A DNA stretch of 64,000 bases from DASXUX01 sp036504595 (GTDB lineage Bacteria; Planctomycetota; SZUA-567; H5-PLA8): contig DASXUX010000022.1 in NCBI GenBank assembly GCA_036504595.1, forward strand, positions 165,882-229,881, in the 5' to 3' direction. The notes under the pieces are model-generated. The model had not been told where the DNA came from and searched no databases. It was given only the letters and a program-made list of their open reading frames with translations. The position numbers and the translations under genes are program-made. This document shows positions 1 to 8,879 of this stretch, one piece after another (positions within the stretch are counted from its first letter, which is position 1; each line of letters opens with the position of its first letter).

Positions 1-672
1 AAGGATCTCGCCATCGGCAAACTGAGCACCGCCGCGCAACACGGCTACTTCGGCGCGGCGATTCAGATTCGCACCTCCGCCGAAGCGGTATTCCCCGCGC
101 AGCTTGAAGACGCCAAGTGCGGCGTGCGTTTTCTGCGAGCCAAGGCGAAAGAGTACCACATCGATGCCGACCGCATCGGCGTTTGGGGCGAATCCTCGGG
201 CGGCCACCTTTCAGCCTTGATCGGCCTGACCGGCGGAATGAAGGAGTTCGACGGCGCCGGCGGCTGGCCCGAATTCTCCAGCCGCGTCCAGGCCGTCTGC
301 CCCATGTGTCCGGCCGTCGATTTCCTCGCCCCCGACTGGCCGGAGCGCCACAACAATCCAGGCGGCCCAGCCTTCCGCCTGCTGGGCGGTGATCCGCGCA
401 AGGACAAGGCAGAACTGGCCAGGAAAGCCTCACCGCTAAGCTACGTTTCCAAAGACTGCCCGCCGTTCTTCATCGTCCACGGCGATGCCGATACGACCAT
501 CCCGATTTCGCAAGGCAAATTGCTTCTCGACGCGCTCAAGAAGGCAGGCGCTGACGCGACATTCTATTCGATCAAAGGCGGCAACCACGCCAGCGTCACC
601 CAGTACGCCAAAACCGTGCTGGATGAGTTCTTCGATAAACGCCTCAAACCCGGCCAGCCGCCGCGCAAGTAG
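1..672 (+). CDS. Alpha/beta-hydrolase esterase (5' partial)
   Basis: Esterase of the alpha/beta-hydrolase superfamily, closest in motif layout to the BD-FAE/acetyl-esterase group that removes acyl groups from small or sugar esters. The 5' end is outside the window; the frame is open from base 1 and 223 codons are visible. The nucleophile elbow GESSGG puts Ser at visible residue 65, the acid sits in HGDAD (about residue 164) and the His in GGNHA (residue 196), so the full triad is present in family order. A signal peptide, if there is one, would be upstream. The substrate cannot be read from the visible part, and I see no operon partner. Confidence 0.85.
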   Translation, partial: KDLAIGKLSTAAQHGYFGAAIQIRTSAEAVFPAQLEDAKCGVRFLRAKAKEYHIDADRIGVWGESSGGHLSALIGLTGGMKEFDGAGGWPEFSSRVQAVCPMCPAVDFLAPDWPERHNNPGGPAFRLLGGDPRKDKAELARKASPLSYVSKDCPPFFIVHGDADTTIPISQGKLLLDALKKAGADATFYSIKGGNHASVTQYAKTVLDEFFDKRLKPGQPPRK

Positions 673-757
673 CCGCGCGGTTGGCTTGTACTGTCACCGA
701 TTTGTTTCGCGCGCGCCAGTCGTTGCGGCCGTAACACAGGCCTTTTCCGCTGAGCTA

Positions 758-1534
758 TCACAACGTTAGCAGATTACTACACATGTGTATCGCGATCGGT
801 GTCACCAAAGTGCCGGTACGTTCGTAGCTCCAGGCGAAGAGCAATCCAGCCAGCGCCGCCAGGCCGATTTTGGCTGGATCCGGATAGCGTGCATGTGCCA
901 GGCCGAACAGCACTGAACTCAGCGCCGCCGCGATCCAGAATGACAGTCTCCTTCGCATAAAACGGAAGACTCCAAAGCGAAAGACTACTTCCTCCAGTAT
1001 CGGGCCCACGATTTTTGGGGTAAGGAACAAGGCCACCGCAGCCCATGCCGGCACAACGCGCCCGGGTCGCGCAGGATCACCGCTATAGAATCCCAAGAGC
1101 TCGATGAGTTTTGCACCCAAAATACAGATCAGCGCTACCGCGCCAATGTGCAGCCACACGTTCTTGCGTCCAAAACCCGCCAGACAATCTCGGATGGGTT
1201 CCTTGCCCCACAGTCCCGCAAGGAACGCCAGCAGCAGCAGTGCGCTGCTTGCGTACGCAGCGCAGCACACCGAATTCGCAAAACCGTTATACGCCTGCGT
1301 GTCACCGAGGCTCCGTGAACCGAATTGCGCCAGCACTGCCGGTGTCGCGATCCACTGTATGCCAAAGGTGGAGGCGATGAAGTTCTCCCCTTCCAGTGAC
1401 CACCTTAGCCACCCTTCAGTGAAGAACAGCGCGATGAAGGCGAGTCCCAGCACTAGATGCGCGATATGCCGCTGAATCGCGTATGGCCGCTCGATTGGTC
1501 GCAGATTATCGGGGTGAAGGAAGTCTTGTGCCAT
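758..1534 (-). CDS. CPBP family intramembrane metalloprotease
   Basis: Polytopic membrane protein of 258 residues in the CPBP/Rce1-like (CAAX protease and bacteriocin-processing) family. All three signature motifs are visible: EEVVFR at residues 181-186, FGLAH at 210-214 and HMCSN at 250-254, which together form the intramembrane glutamate/histidine active site. Hydrophobic segments occur at about 27-40, 94-110, 128-148, 162-178 and 200-214. The ATG at 1534 has a GGGAG close upstream. It converges with the esterase. No bacteriocin or prenylation partner lies nearby, so the substrate is unknown. Family call is firm, function inferred. Confidence 0.85.
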   Translation of the reverse strand: MAQDFLHPDNLRPIERPYAIQRHIAHLVLGLAFIALFFTEGWLRWSLEGENFIASTFGIQWIATPAVLAQFGSRSLGDTQAYNGFANSVCCAAYASSALLLLAFLAGLWGKEPIRDCLAGFGRKNVWLHIGAVALICILGAKLIELLGFYSGDPARPGRVVPAWAAVALFLTPKIVGPILEEVVFRFGVFRFMRRRLSFWIAAALSSVLFGLAHARYPDPAKIGLAALAGLLFAWSYERTGTLVTPIAIHMCSNLLTL

Positions 1535-1641
1535 CGTCTCCCGCAGATCGCCGCGTAGGCAACCGCAACTAGAAACCAGAAATCACGATCCGTCAATGGA
1601 GATTCTGGAGGTGCACGCATCTTTCTCGCGCATAAACAAAA

Positions 1642-1675
1642 GCAGGGCGAATGTGCTCCACACCCTTCGCCCCGC
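1642..1675 (-). terminator. Terminator-like repeated hairpin, copy 1
   Basis: On the minus strand GGGCGAA and TTCGCCC (1645-1651 with 1666-1672) form a stem around a 14-base loop, followed by a T-rich run. It lies after the NHL-repeat gene. The loop sequence, not only the stem, is nearly identical to the element at 7050-7088, so this is a dispersed sequence as well as a plausible terminator. Confidence 0.55.
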
Positions 1676-1710
1676 ACCAGACCACCACGGAAGATACAGG
1701 ACGAAGATAA

Positions 1711-1780
1711 GGGGACGTACGGGGACGGGCCACCAGACTCTTCCTGTTCGACTGATCGGTGGCCCGACCCGTATGTCCCC
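1711..1780. repeat. Long imperfect inverted repeat, GGGGAC ends
   Basis: Arms of about 23 bases (1711-1734 and 1757-1780), each beginning or ending with GGGGAC or GTCCCC, pair with a few mismatches around a short loop. The shape fits palindromes mobilised by REP-associated tyrosine transposases, but no transposase gene is in the window, so that link is inference. Confidence 0.55.
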
Positions 1781-1901
1781 ACGGCCCACCGCCGCGCCAA
1801 TAGCCGCGCGGGTGGCACACCCAGCCGACAGAGCGCAGATAAAAAGTGGGCGCTGCCGTTCCTGCGCAGCGCCACTTGTTCCGATTGGTTGTTCCGATCG
1901 C

Positions 1902-4900
1902 TTACCTTCGGCCCAGGCTAATTGCCCCGGCATCTTTCTTCGGGGTGACTTTAAGACTCGCGGGAACTCGGGTCTGGTAAGCCACTCCCGCCAGCACAAA
2001 AGCAGCCTGAATTTGCAGCGGCTTGCCATCCATGGTCGGATCAACGCCTTCTGTGTCAAAGCCTCTGGCCGTCAATTCCTTTGCGTTCAAGGTCACGCCG
2101 ATCTTGGCGATACGCTTGTCCGGCGTGCCCGCCGTCAGCTTCGTCGTCTTGTCCACCTTGGGGTACTTAATGGTGACCTGCTTCAACAGGCCATTGTCGC
2201 CGGTGCTCTTCCCCTTCCCGTGGCTATCTACGATGACGTGGTCGAGGACGTTGCCGATGCCGATCGTCAACTCCTGTTCCTTCGAAACGTCCAGCCCTTC
2301 CGGCAACTCCACCGTGGTGCTGAGCGACACCGAGTCGCCTTTGGCTTTTGCCGCAGCGCTGAAGCCAAACTTGCCCTTCATGCTCGTGCAGGTGATGCCA
2401 TACGAACTCGGCTCCGCCTTGTAGTTCACCGGCAAGCCCACTTCGCGATTGCTCATGGGGATCGTGAGCCGCGCTCTGCCCCTGACGTTGGCGGTGCCCT
2501 TGTCGCACACCGACGAGTTCGCCACGTACACGCTGGGTTCGTTGAGCTTGGCCACAGCATAGGTGCCCGAGATAGTCGCTGACGAGCGCGATGGCAGCGA
2601 GAACTCGGTGGAGACGTCATAGGATGAGCGCGGTATGAATCCGGTCAGGTCAATGAACAGTTTCACCAGGTCGCCATCGCTTTGGAGACTCTGGGAAATG
2701 GAGTTCAGGGAATTGACGACCGCGCCCAGCGCATCGAGCCCGTTCTGGATGCCCTCGCCGCCTGAATCGGGCGCTTCAACAATGATCACGAACTGCCAAG
2801 GTTGGGAACTGTATTTGCCATCGCTGACAGTGACGGTGCCGACGTATTGGCCGGAGACCGGGGCGGAATGGTAGTGATAGATGACGTCTCCAGTTTCCGT
2901 CGCCGTGCCATCGCCGTAGTCCCAGGTGAAAGTCAGCGTTCCATTGTTTGGATTGGTGGCCTCAGCCCAAAGGCTTGTGTCCTGGCCGAAGAACACCGGG
3001 TTCATGGAAGCATTCACGAAAGTGATGGCTGGTCCTTGCGCCCCAATGTCGATGTTCAACGTCGCGCTGCCGCAGCCGTAGGCGTTGAAGGCGTTGATCG
3101 TAACTTTCGTGACTCCGGCGGCCGTTGGTGTGCCGGTGATCGCGCCAGACGCGGAATCCAGGGACAAGCCGGCGGGCAGAGCCGAGGCGCTAAAACTCGT
3201 CGGATTTTTGGTCGCGGTAATGGTGTAGCTGAACGAGTTGCCATTCAGCCCCGTCGCGGACGTGGCGCTGGTGATCGCCGGCGGCGATCCGAATGTGTAT
3301 GTCGCACTGGCCACGGCGCTGTTGTTCATCCCTGCATGACACGCGTACGCCTTGAGCGTTGTATTACTCGCCACGCTGATCGGGCTTGAGTACTGCGGCG
3401 AAGACATCGTCGGCGTGCTGCCATCGGTCGTGTAATAGATCGTCGCGCCCGCCGTCGTGCTGGAAATGGTGACCGATTGCGCATTGCTGTAGATCCCGGC
3501 CGCGGGGTTGAACGTCGGCGTGGCCACGGTCGTCATGATCGTGTACGCCGCAGTAGCCACCGCGCTGCTGCTCATCCCTGCATGACACGCATACGCTTTG
3601 AGCGTTCTACTACTCGTCACGCTGATCGGGCTTGAATACTGCGGCGAAGACATCGTCGGTGTGCTGCCGTCCGTGGTGTAATAGATTGTCGCGCCACTCG
3701 TCGTGCACGCAATGCTGACTGACTGAGCAGCGCTGTACGTTCCCGCCGCGGGGCTGAACGTGGGTGTGGCCACCGTCGCAGAACTGGTGATGTTGTACGT
3801 GGCACTGCCGACGTCGCTGTCGTACAGCCCGGCGCTCACGGCGTACGCCTGGACGGTCATGTTGGTCGCCACGTTGATCGGCGCCGAATACTGGGGTGAA
3901 GAGTTTGAGGGAATAAGGCCGTCCGTGGTGTAGTAGATCGTCGCGCCGTTCGTCGCGCACGAAATCGTGACCGATTGCGCATTGCTGTACGTCCCCGCCA
4001 CGGGGGTGAACGTCGGGATCTCGACCTTGATGTAGTAGTTGCCGTAAGCCGTGGAGCTGTTGTACATCCCGGCGTGGGCGGCATACGTGGCGATCGTCAG
4101 GCTGGCCGTCACGTTAATCGGCGTCGAGTATTGCGGTGAAGACGAATCGGGTGTCGTGCCATCGGTCGTATAGTAGATCGTCGCACCTGGCGTAGTGCAC
4201 GAAATCGTCACCGACTGCGAACCGACATACGTACCCGAAGCCAGGCTGAACGTCGGCCTCGCCGCGGCGGCTGGGTTTCCAGTGAAATGAATGAAACTGA
4301 GCGAGGTGTGGCCGCTGGCATCGGTCGCCAACAGTTGGAACACCCACACGTCCGCGATGTCCGGCGTGAACGTCGGATTGCGCACCGTCGTGGACGACAA
4401 GGCGGCCGTTGAGCCGCCCGGATTGCGGACGGTGCTCCACTGCCAGCTTGTGGCGGTCTGCGGGCTGGTATCCAACTGCTGGACCGACCCGACCGCGCCG
4501 CTGCCCGAGCCGGTAGATCCGTTGATCGTGGCCACATCGTCAATCGCGGGAACGCCCTTGCGGATGAGACCGTTCCCATCGTCCGCGATATAGAGATTGC
4601 CTGAGCCGTCCACGGTCATGCCACTTGGATAGTACAGAAGCGCATTACTGCCGGTGCCGTCTGCCTTGCCGTGAGTTCCAACAGAACCGGCCACCGTGGT
4701 TACCGCGCCGGCGGGCGTGACCTTGCGAATCGTGTGGTTGTAAGAGTCTCCGACATAGACATTCCCTGAGCCGTCCACGGCCACGCCATTCGGGTTATTG
4801 AACTGCGCCGCGCTGCCTGTGCCGTCCGCACTGCCCTTGATTCCGGGACCCGCCCCGGCCAGTGTGCTGACTACCGCTGCGGGTGTAATCACGCGGATTG

Positions 4901-6620
4901 CGTTGTTGCCGACGTCGGCGACGTAGAGGTTCCCTGCGCTATCTATGGCCATGCCGTACGGTCCGCTGAACAACGCGGCGGTCCCTGTGCCGTCGACGAA
5001 GCCTCCAGTGGGGTTTGTCTGACCCGCGAACGTAGTCACCACGCCTGCAGGGGTGATCATGCGAATCGCGTTGTTGCCCCATTCCGCGACATAGACGTTC
5101 CCCGAACTGTCCACGGCAATGCCCGCCGGCGCGCCAAAACTCGCCGCCGTTCCGGTATCGTCCGCATGGCCGTAAATTCCAGCCGTACCCGCGAGCGTCA
5201 TCACATCGCCTGCGGGACTGATCTTGCGGATCGTGTTATTCCCGTAGTCTGAAACATAGACATTTCCTGTGCCGTCCACGGCCACGCCCTGGGGTAAGTA
5301 GAACTGTGCCGCAGCGCCTGTGCCGTCTGCACTGCCCTGGACCCCAGGCGTACCCGCCAGCGTCGTCACCACGCCTGCGGCGGTAATCTTGCGGATGGTG
5401 TTGCTGTTAAAGTCGGCGACGTAGCAGTTGCCTGAACTGTCCACGGCCACGCTTGTAGGGCCCAAAAACTGCGCCGCGGATGCGGTGCCGTCCGCGTGGC
5501 CCAGGCCGCCCGGGATACCTGCCAATGTCGTCACCACCGCGTCGGGCGTGATTTGACGAATCGCATTGTTATTGGCGTCTCCAACGTAGACATTGCCCGA
5601 GCCGTCCACGGCCACTCCCATAGGGTTGTAGAACTGAGCCGCGCCGCCAGTGCCATCTGCACTGCCGTAAGTCCCAGCCGTGCCTGCCGGAGTCGTCACC
5701 ACACCCGCGGGAGTCACCATGCGAATCGTGTTGTTGCTGGAGTCCGCGACGTAAATGTTCCCTGAGCCATCTACGGCCACGCCGCTCGGATAATTGAACG
5801 TCGCCGCGGTGCCTGTGTCGTCTGCGCTGCCGGTATTTCCGGCCGTGCCTGCCAGCGTTCCCACCACGCCTGCGGACGTGATCTTGCGGATCGTTGAGTT
5901 GAAACGATCTGCAACATAAAGATTGCCGGAACCGTCCACGGCCACGCCGCTCGGATAATTGAACGTCGCCGCGGTCCCGGTGTCGTCTGCGCTGCCGGAG
6001 ACGCCAGCCGTACCCGCAAAAGTCGTCACCACCCCGGCGGGTGAAATCATGCGAATCGTCTGGTTGTACATGTCTGCGACATAGACATTGCCCGAGCCGT
6101 CCACGGCCACGCCAAGCGGGTAAGCGAAGCGCGCGGCACTACCCGTGTCGTCGACACTGCCCGAACTTCCTGCCGTCCCCGCCAGCGTCGTCACCACGCC
6201 GCCAGGCGTGATCTTGCGGATCGTGAAATTTCCGCTGTCCGAGACGTAGACATTGCCAGAGCTGTCCACGGCTAGGGCCTCTGGGCCATTGAACCGCGCC
6301 GAAATGCCTGTGCCGTCCGCGCTGCCTGTTATTCCCGCCAGCCCCGCCAGTGTTGTCACCACGCCTGCGGACGTGATCTTGCGGATGATATTATTGACGG
6401 TATCCGCAACGTAGAGGTTGCCCGAACTGTCCACGGCAACGCCGTCGGGGCTGCTGAACCGCGCTGCACTCAGCGAGCCGTCAATGGCACCGGGAGAATC
6501 AACCGCCCCGGCGACTGTCGTGATGGTCAGGCTTTCGGCCCGAGCCGGTGACGAGATCCCGGCGGCCAAAAGCAACCCCAGGCAAATGAACCCACCCCTG
6601 CACGCCTTCGCGAACACCAT
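1902..6620 (-). CDS. Secreted NHL-repeat / chitobiase C-like repeat protein
   Basis: Large exported modular protein of about 1572 residues. The start is placed at the ATG at 6620 because AAGGAG sits six bases upstream and the next residues form a signal peptide ending in ARA-ES; the frame is open further upstream without that support. From about residue 30 to 690 there are 12 NHL repeats of about 55 residues, each with a VAVD-SGN-YVAD core and IRKITPAGVV end, expected to fold as beta-propeller blades. Then come a PKD-like segment, four chitobiase/hexosaminidase-C-like repeats (GATIYYTTDGSTP), a putative Ig domain (LPAGLSLDSASGAITGTP), another PKD-like domain (WDYGDGT) and a C-terminal beta-rich tail. 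No anchor is evident. The likely role is binding or adhesion at the cell surface; no catalytic site is visible. Confidence 0.85.
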   Translation of the reverse strand: MVFAKACRGGFICLGLLLAAGISSPARAESLTITTVAGAVDSPGAIDGSLSAARFSSPDGVAVDSSGNLYVADTVNNIIRKITSAGVVTTLAGLAGITGSADGTGISARFNGPEALAVDSSGNVYVSDSGNFTIRKITPGGVVTTLAGTAGSSGSVDDTGSAARFAYPLGVAVDGSGNVYVADMYNQTIRMISPAGVVTTFAGTAGVSGSADDTGTAATFNYPSGVAVDGSGNLYVADRFNSTIRKITSAGVVGTLAGTAGNTGSADDTGTAATFNYPSGVAVDGSGNIYVADSSNNTIRMVTPAGVVTTPAGTAGTYGSADGTGGAAQFYNPMGVAVDGSGNVYVGDANNNAIRQITPDAVVTTLAGIPGGLGHADGTASAAQFLGPTSVAVDSSGNCYVADFNSNTIRKITAAGVVTTLAGTPGVQGSADGTGAAAQFYLPQGVAVDGTGNVYVSDYGNNTIRKISPAGDVMTLAGTAGIYGHADDTGTAASFGAPAGIAVDSSGNVYVAEWGNNAIRMITPAGVVTTFAGQTNPTGGFVDGTGTAALFSGPYGMAIDSAGNLYVADVGNNAIRVITPAAVVSTLAGAGPGIKGSADGTGSAAQFNNPNGVAVDGSGNVYVGDSYNHTIRKVTPAGAVTTVAGSVGTHGKADGTGSNALLYYPSGMTVDGSGNLYIADDGNGLIRKGVPAIDDVATINGSTGSGSGAVGSVQQLDTSPQTATSWQWSTVRNPGGSTAALSSTTVRNPTFTPDIADVWVFQLLATDASGHTSLSFIHFTGNPAAAARPTFSLASGTYVGSQSVTISCTTPGATIYYTTDGTTPDSSSPQYSTPINVTASLTIATYAAHAGMYNSSTAYGNYYIKVEIPTFTPVAGTYSNAQSVTISCATNGATIYYTTDGLIPSNSSPQYSAPINVATNMTVQAYAVSAGLYDSDVGSATYNITSSATVATPTFSPAAGTYSAAQSVSIACTTSGATIYYTTDGSTPTMSSPQYSSPISVTSSRTLKAYACHAGMSSSAVATAAYTIMTTVATPTFNPAAGIYSNAQSVTISSTTAGATIYYTTDGSTPTMSSPQYSSPISVASNTTLKAYACHAGMNNSAVASATYTFGSPPAITSATSATGLNGNSFSYTITATKNPTSFSASALPAGLSLDSASGAITGTPTAAGVTKVTINAFNAYGCGSATLNIDIGAQGPAITFVNASMNPVFFGQDTSLWAEATNPNNGTLTFTWDYGDGTATETGDVIYHYHSAPVSGQYVGTVTVSDGKYSSQPWQFVIIVEAPDSGGEGIQNGLDALGAVVNSLNSISQSLQSDGDLVKLFIDLTGFIPRSSYDVSTEFSLPSRSSATISGTYAVAKLNEPSVYVANSSVCDKGTANVRGRARLTIPMSNREVGLPVNYKAEPSSYGITCTSMKGKFGFSAAAKAKGDSVSLSTTVELPEGLDVSKEQELTIGIGNVLDHVIVDSHGKGKSTGDNGLLKQVTIKYPKVDKTTKLTAGTPDKRIAKIGVTLNAKELTARGFDTEGVDPTMDGKPLQIQAAFVLAGVAYQTRVPASLKVTPKKDAGAISLGRR
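5756..6005. repeat. Near-identical tandem unit inside NHL gene
   Basis: Two neighbouring NHL units of 165 bases are almost identical at DNA level (around 5772-5830 and 5937-5995), while other units have drifted more. This shows recent unit duplication inside the gene. Confidence 0.7.
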
Positions 6621-7049
6621 GACCGGCTCCTTCAAAAAGAGGTGACTTCCAGTACCCCCGACCTTCGCTGACTTCATTGACGGACTCCTTCCAAGAGATG
6701 ACGTGCAACACCGCCGAAAAAGAAGGCGCTTGCCACGAATGGCATTTTCGCTGCCAGTAGTTTGGTCCATTGTGCCGGGCTGAGATGCTAGGATGTGCGC
6801 TGCTTCAGACGAATTCAGAGAACCTAGGGCAATCCTGATCACTACACTCCAGCGGCTTCGATAAGGCAATTCGCAACATTGATATGCGCTGGTCGCAGCG
6901 CTCCGCGTTCACAAGTTGTGACCGAAACCGAGACCAGTATACAGTGCACTCGCGTCACGCGTGTCTGCTATCTTCATTAAGTTTGCGCCATATGGCTGTG
7001 CTGCTTATTGCGAAACCTGGCAATTGCCGTTTCGCCGCCGCATAAAGAC

Positions 7050-7088
7050 ATAAAAACGGGGCGAATGTGCTCCACACGCTTCGCCCCG
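7050..7088 (-). terminator. Terminator-like repeated hairpin, copy 2
   Basis: On the minus strand GGGGCGAA (7080-7087) pairs with TTCGCCCC (7058-7065) around a 14-base loop and is followed by GTTTTTATG, a good intrinsic-terminator shape after DUF4159 copy 1. Stem, loop and downstream bases match the copy at 1642-1675. Confidence 0.65.
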
Positions 7089-7102
7089 CCTCGTGGTTGT
7101 CT

Positions 7103-7134
7103 GGACTCCAGACTCTCGACTCCAGACTCCAGAC
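7103..7134. repeat. Heptamer tandem array (GACTCCA)
   Basis: Four to five units of the 7-base motif GACTCCA with one variant unit, between the terminator-like repeat and the stop of DUF4159 copy 1. One unit followed by the same bases is also present beside the stop of DUF4159 copy 2 (about 17394-17410), so it was part of the duplicated segment. Confidence 0.75.
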
Positions 7135-7141
7135 TTTTCGT

Positions 7142-8665
7142 TCAGTGCGTCATCGCATACGTAACAATATTGACGCCCAAGCGCAGCGCATCGCCGCGAG
7201 CGTACCCCTTGCCCTGCGGATGTTCGCTGCCCTGCCATCCGCCGCCGAGATCGTAGCGGCTGTACAGCACGCGCAGATCGCCGTCGATCAAAATGCCTTC
7301 CACCTGCGGCGTGTTCAGTTTCGGTTCCAGCCGCTGCACGGCCGGGGAGAACTCCACCTTGCCGATCTTGTAGTAGTTCGAATAGACCTCGTGATCGGCG
7401 TCGATCTGCTTCAGTTCCGCGTTCGGCAGAACTTTCTTCAGCTCCCGCCGCGCCGCGATATCGAACGCCTTCAGTCCTTGCGAATTGTCCATCAGCAGCG
7501 TCCCGCCGCGGCTCAGGAAGCCTTTCAGCGCGTCCGCTTCGGCTTCGGTGAGCGAGAAGTCGTGGCATCCGGCCAGATACAAGAACTGCACGCCTTGCAG
7601 GCTGTCTTGTCCCAGAGCCACCGTCTTGCGGCGGAACGTCAGTTTCACGTTGGTGCTCGTCGCCAGCGCCCGCAGCAAGTTGCCCGGCCCGCCCGGATCG
7701 CTGTTCCACACGCCGTTGTGTTTCACTTGCGCGAAAACGAACTCGTCGCCCTGGGACTTCTGGTCGCCCGTGCCGTACAGTTCCGGCCGCGCGTGAGCTT
7801 TCCCTAGTTCCGAATATCCGACCGCATAGGAAACCATGTTTAATCCTAGCAGCGTCGCGCTTTCGACATCGTAGTAAACGGCTTGTTTGATGCGGAAGTC
7901 CGGCGTGAAGTTATCCCACCCGCAGCCCAGGCCCCACTTGCTGACCACGACGCCCACCCGGCAACCGCAGTAGATGCCTTCCAATTCCGGCATCTTCGCG
8001 CCGCCCAGCGACGGAATGTTCGCCTTCTCCACATCCGTGATCATGTGATAGAGCGGATGATCCATCGGAACCTTGCGCAAATTCTCTTCCGGGAAGGCCT
8101 GCTTGAGCGTCTTCACGCATCCCTCATAGAAGAACGGACTCCCCGCGACTGAATCCATCCAGATCATGCCGCCATTCAGCACATACTTTCGCAGCATCGC
8201 GATCTGCTCTTCTGGAAGTTTCAGCGTGCGGCCTCCCGAGAAAAATAGCACCGGAATCTCCGCCGGATCTCCGCTGAAACCGTTCAGGTTCGTGTCCACG
8301 CTGTTGTATTGAAGCTTCAAATACTGCGAAGCCTTCCGCAGAAGCTGCTGACAATCGGCCGGTGCCATGTTCCAGTCCGCCACGTTCGCCTTCGACCCGT
8401 CTTCCAGCGTGAAATCGGCAGAGGCGCCCCACTGCACCTTGCCGATCAACGTCGGCGGCATCGGTTCGCGCTTGCGTTCGCTGCGCCGCAGCGGCGTCGC
8501 CGGCAGCGGCAGCGGTGGAACGCCTTCGCCGCCCTTCAGCCTGTTCTTGTGAGCTTCCGGCGGCCGGCCCAGCGGCTTGAAATAATCGTCTTCGCTCAGC
8601 GCCATCGCCAGCCCGCACGATCCGGCCAGCACCAACAGCACCGCCATTCGCAATGAGTTCGTCAT
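7142..8665 (-). CDS. Secreted DUF4159 domain protein, copy 1
   Basis: Exported protein of 507 residues with two regions that look like DUF4159 domains (Rossmann/glutamine-amidotransferase-like folds without known activity). An N-terminal hydrophobic signal (about residues 5-25) is followed by a Pro-rich, basic linker. The first DUF4159-like part centres on PVLFFSGGRTL, the second on FLYLAGCHDF, each with a GG(T/M)-(L/W)-D loop. The ATG at 8665 is chosen because GGAGGG lies about ten bases upstream; a TTG further out is less likely. The protein is about 95% identical to copy 2 (17411-18934), with identical length. DUF4159 proteins are common in Planctomycetota; the function is unknown. Confidence 0.85.
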   Translation of the reverse strand: MTNSLRMAVLLVLAGSCGLAMALSEDDYFKPLGRPPEAHKNRLKGGEGVPPLPLPATPLRRSERKREPMPPTLIGKVQWGASADFTLEDGSKANVADWNMAPADCQQLLRKASQYLKLQYNSVDTNLNGFSGDPAEIPVLFFSGGRTLKLPEEQIAMLRKYVLNGGMIWMDSVAGSPFFYEGCVKTLKQAFPEENLRKVPMDHPLYHMITDVEKANIPSLGGAKMPELEGIYCGCRVGVVVSKWGLGCGWDNFTPDFRIKQAVYYDVESATLLGLNMVSYAVGYSELGKAHARPELYGTGDQKSQGDEFVFAQVKHNGVWNSDPGGPGNLLRALATSTNVKLTFRRKTVALGQDSLQGVQFLYLAGCHDFSLTEAEADALKGFLSRGGTLLMDNSQGLKAFDIAARRELKKVLPNAELKQIDADHEVYSNYYKIGKVEFSPAVQRLEPKLNTPQVEGILIDGDLRVLYSRYDLGGGWQGSEHPQGKGYARGDALRLGVNIVTYAMTH

Positions 8666-8718
8666 GGGGAAAAATCCCTCCAAAACACGGTACCGCAGGC
8701 CTCTGACCTGCCCTCCGG

Positions 8719-8762
8719 TCCCCCTCTCCCCCGCGAGGGAGAGGGGCTAGGGGTGAGGGGGC
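8719..8762. repeat. CCCTCTCCCC palindromic repeat, copy 1
   Basis: A CCCTCTCCCCC/GGGAGAGGGG hairpin followed by TAGGGGTGAGGGGGC, just upstream of DUF4159 copy 1. The same sequence occurs at 62932-62972. This G/C-rich palindrome type is found in many unrelated bacterial genomes. Confidence 0.7.
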
Positions 8763-8879
8763 AAACGCTCCCAAATTCTAGCGCCGCCCTCGTTAGCCCT
8801 CTACACTTCCGACGAGATGTTTTCGCGTTTAATTGGCTCAAACTGGGGAATTCTGCTGCACATGTGCATCGGCGTTGCT

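Larger units (their letters stand above)
1535..1901. other. Intergenic region with two hairpin elements
   Basis: 367 bases between the CPBP protease start and the end of the NHL-repeat gene. I see no coding potential. It holds a terminator-like repeat (about 1620-1675) and a long inverted repeat (1711-1780), each listed separately. Confidence 0.6.
6621..7141. other. Intergenic region
   Basis: 521 bases between the NHL gene start and DUF4159 copy 1. The stretch 6621-6869 stays open on the minus strand in frame with the NHL gene but looks non-coding. It should hold the NHL promoter, which I cannot place with confidence. At 7050-7088 is a terminator-like repeat and at 7103-7134 a heptamer array. 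Confidence 0.5.

Noticed and set aside
1596..2582. 328-codon plus-strand frame over the end of the NHL gene
   Set aside because: Starts in the non-coding hairpin region and reads low-complexity Arg/Leu/His sequence.
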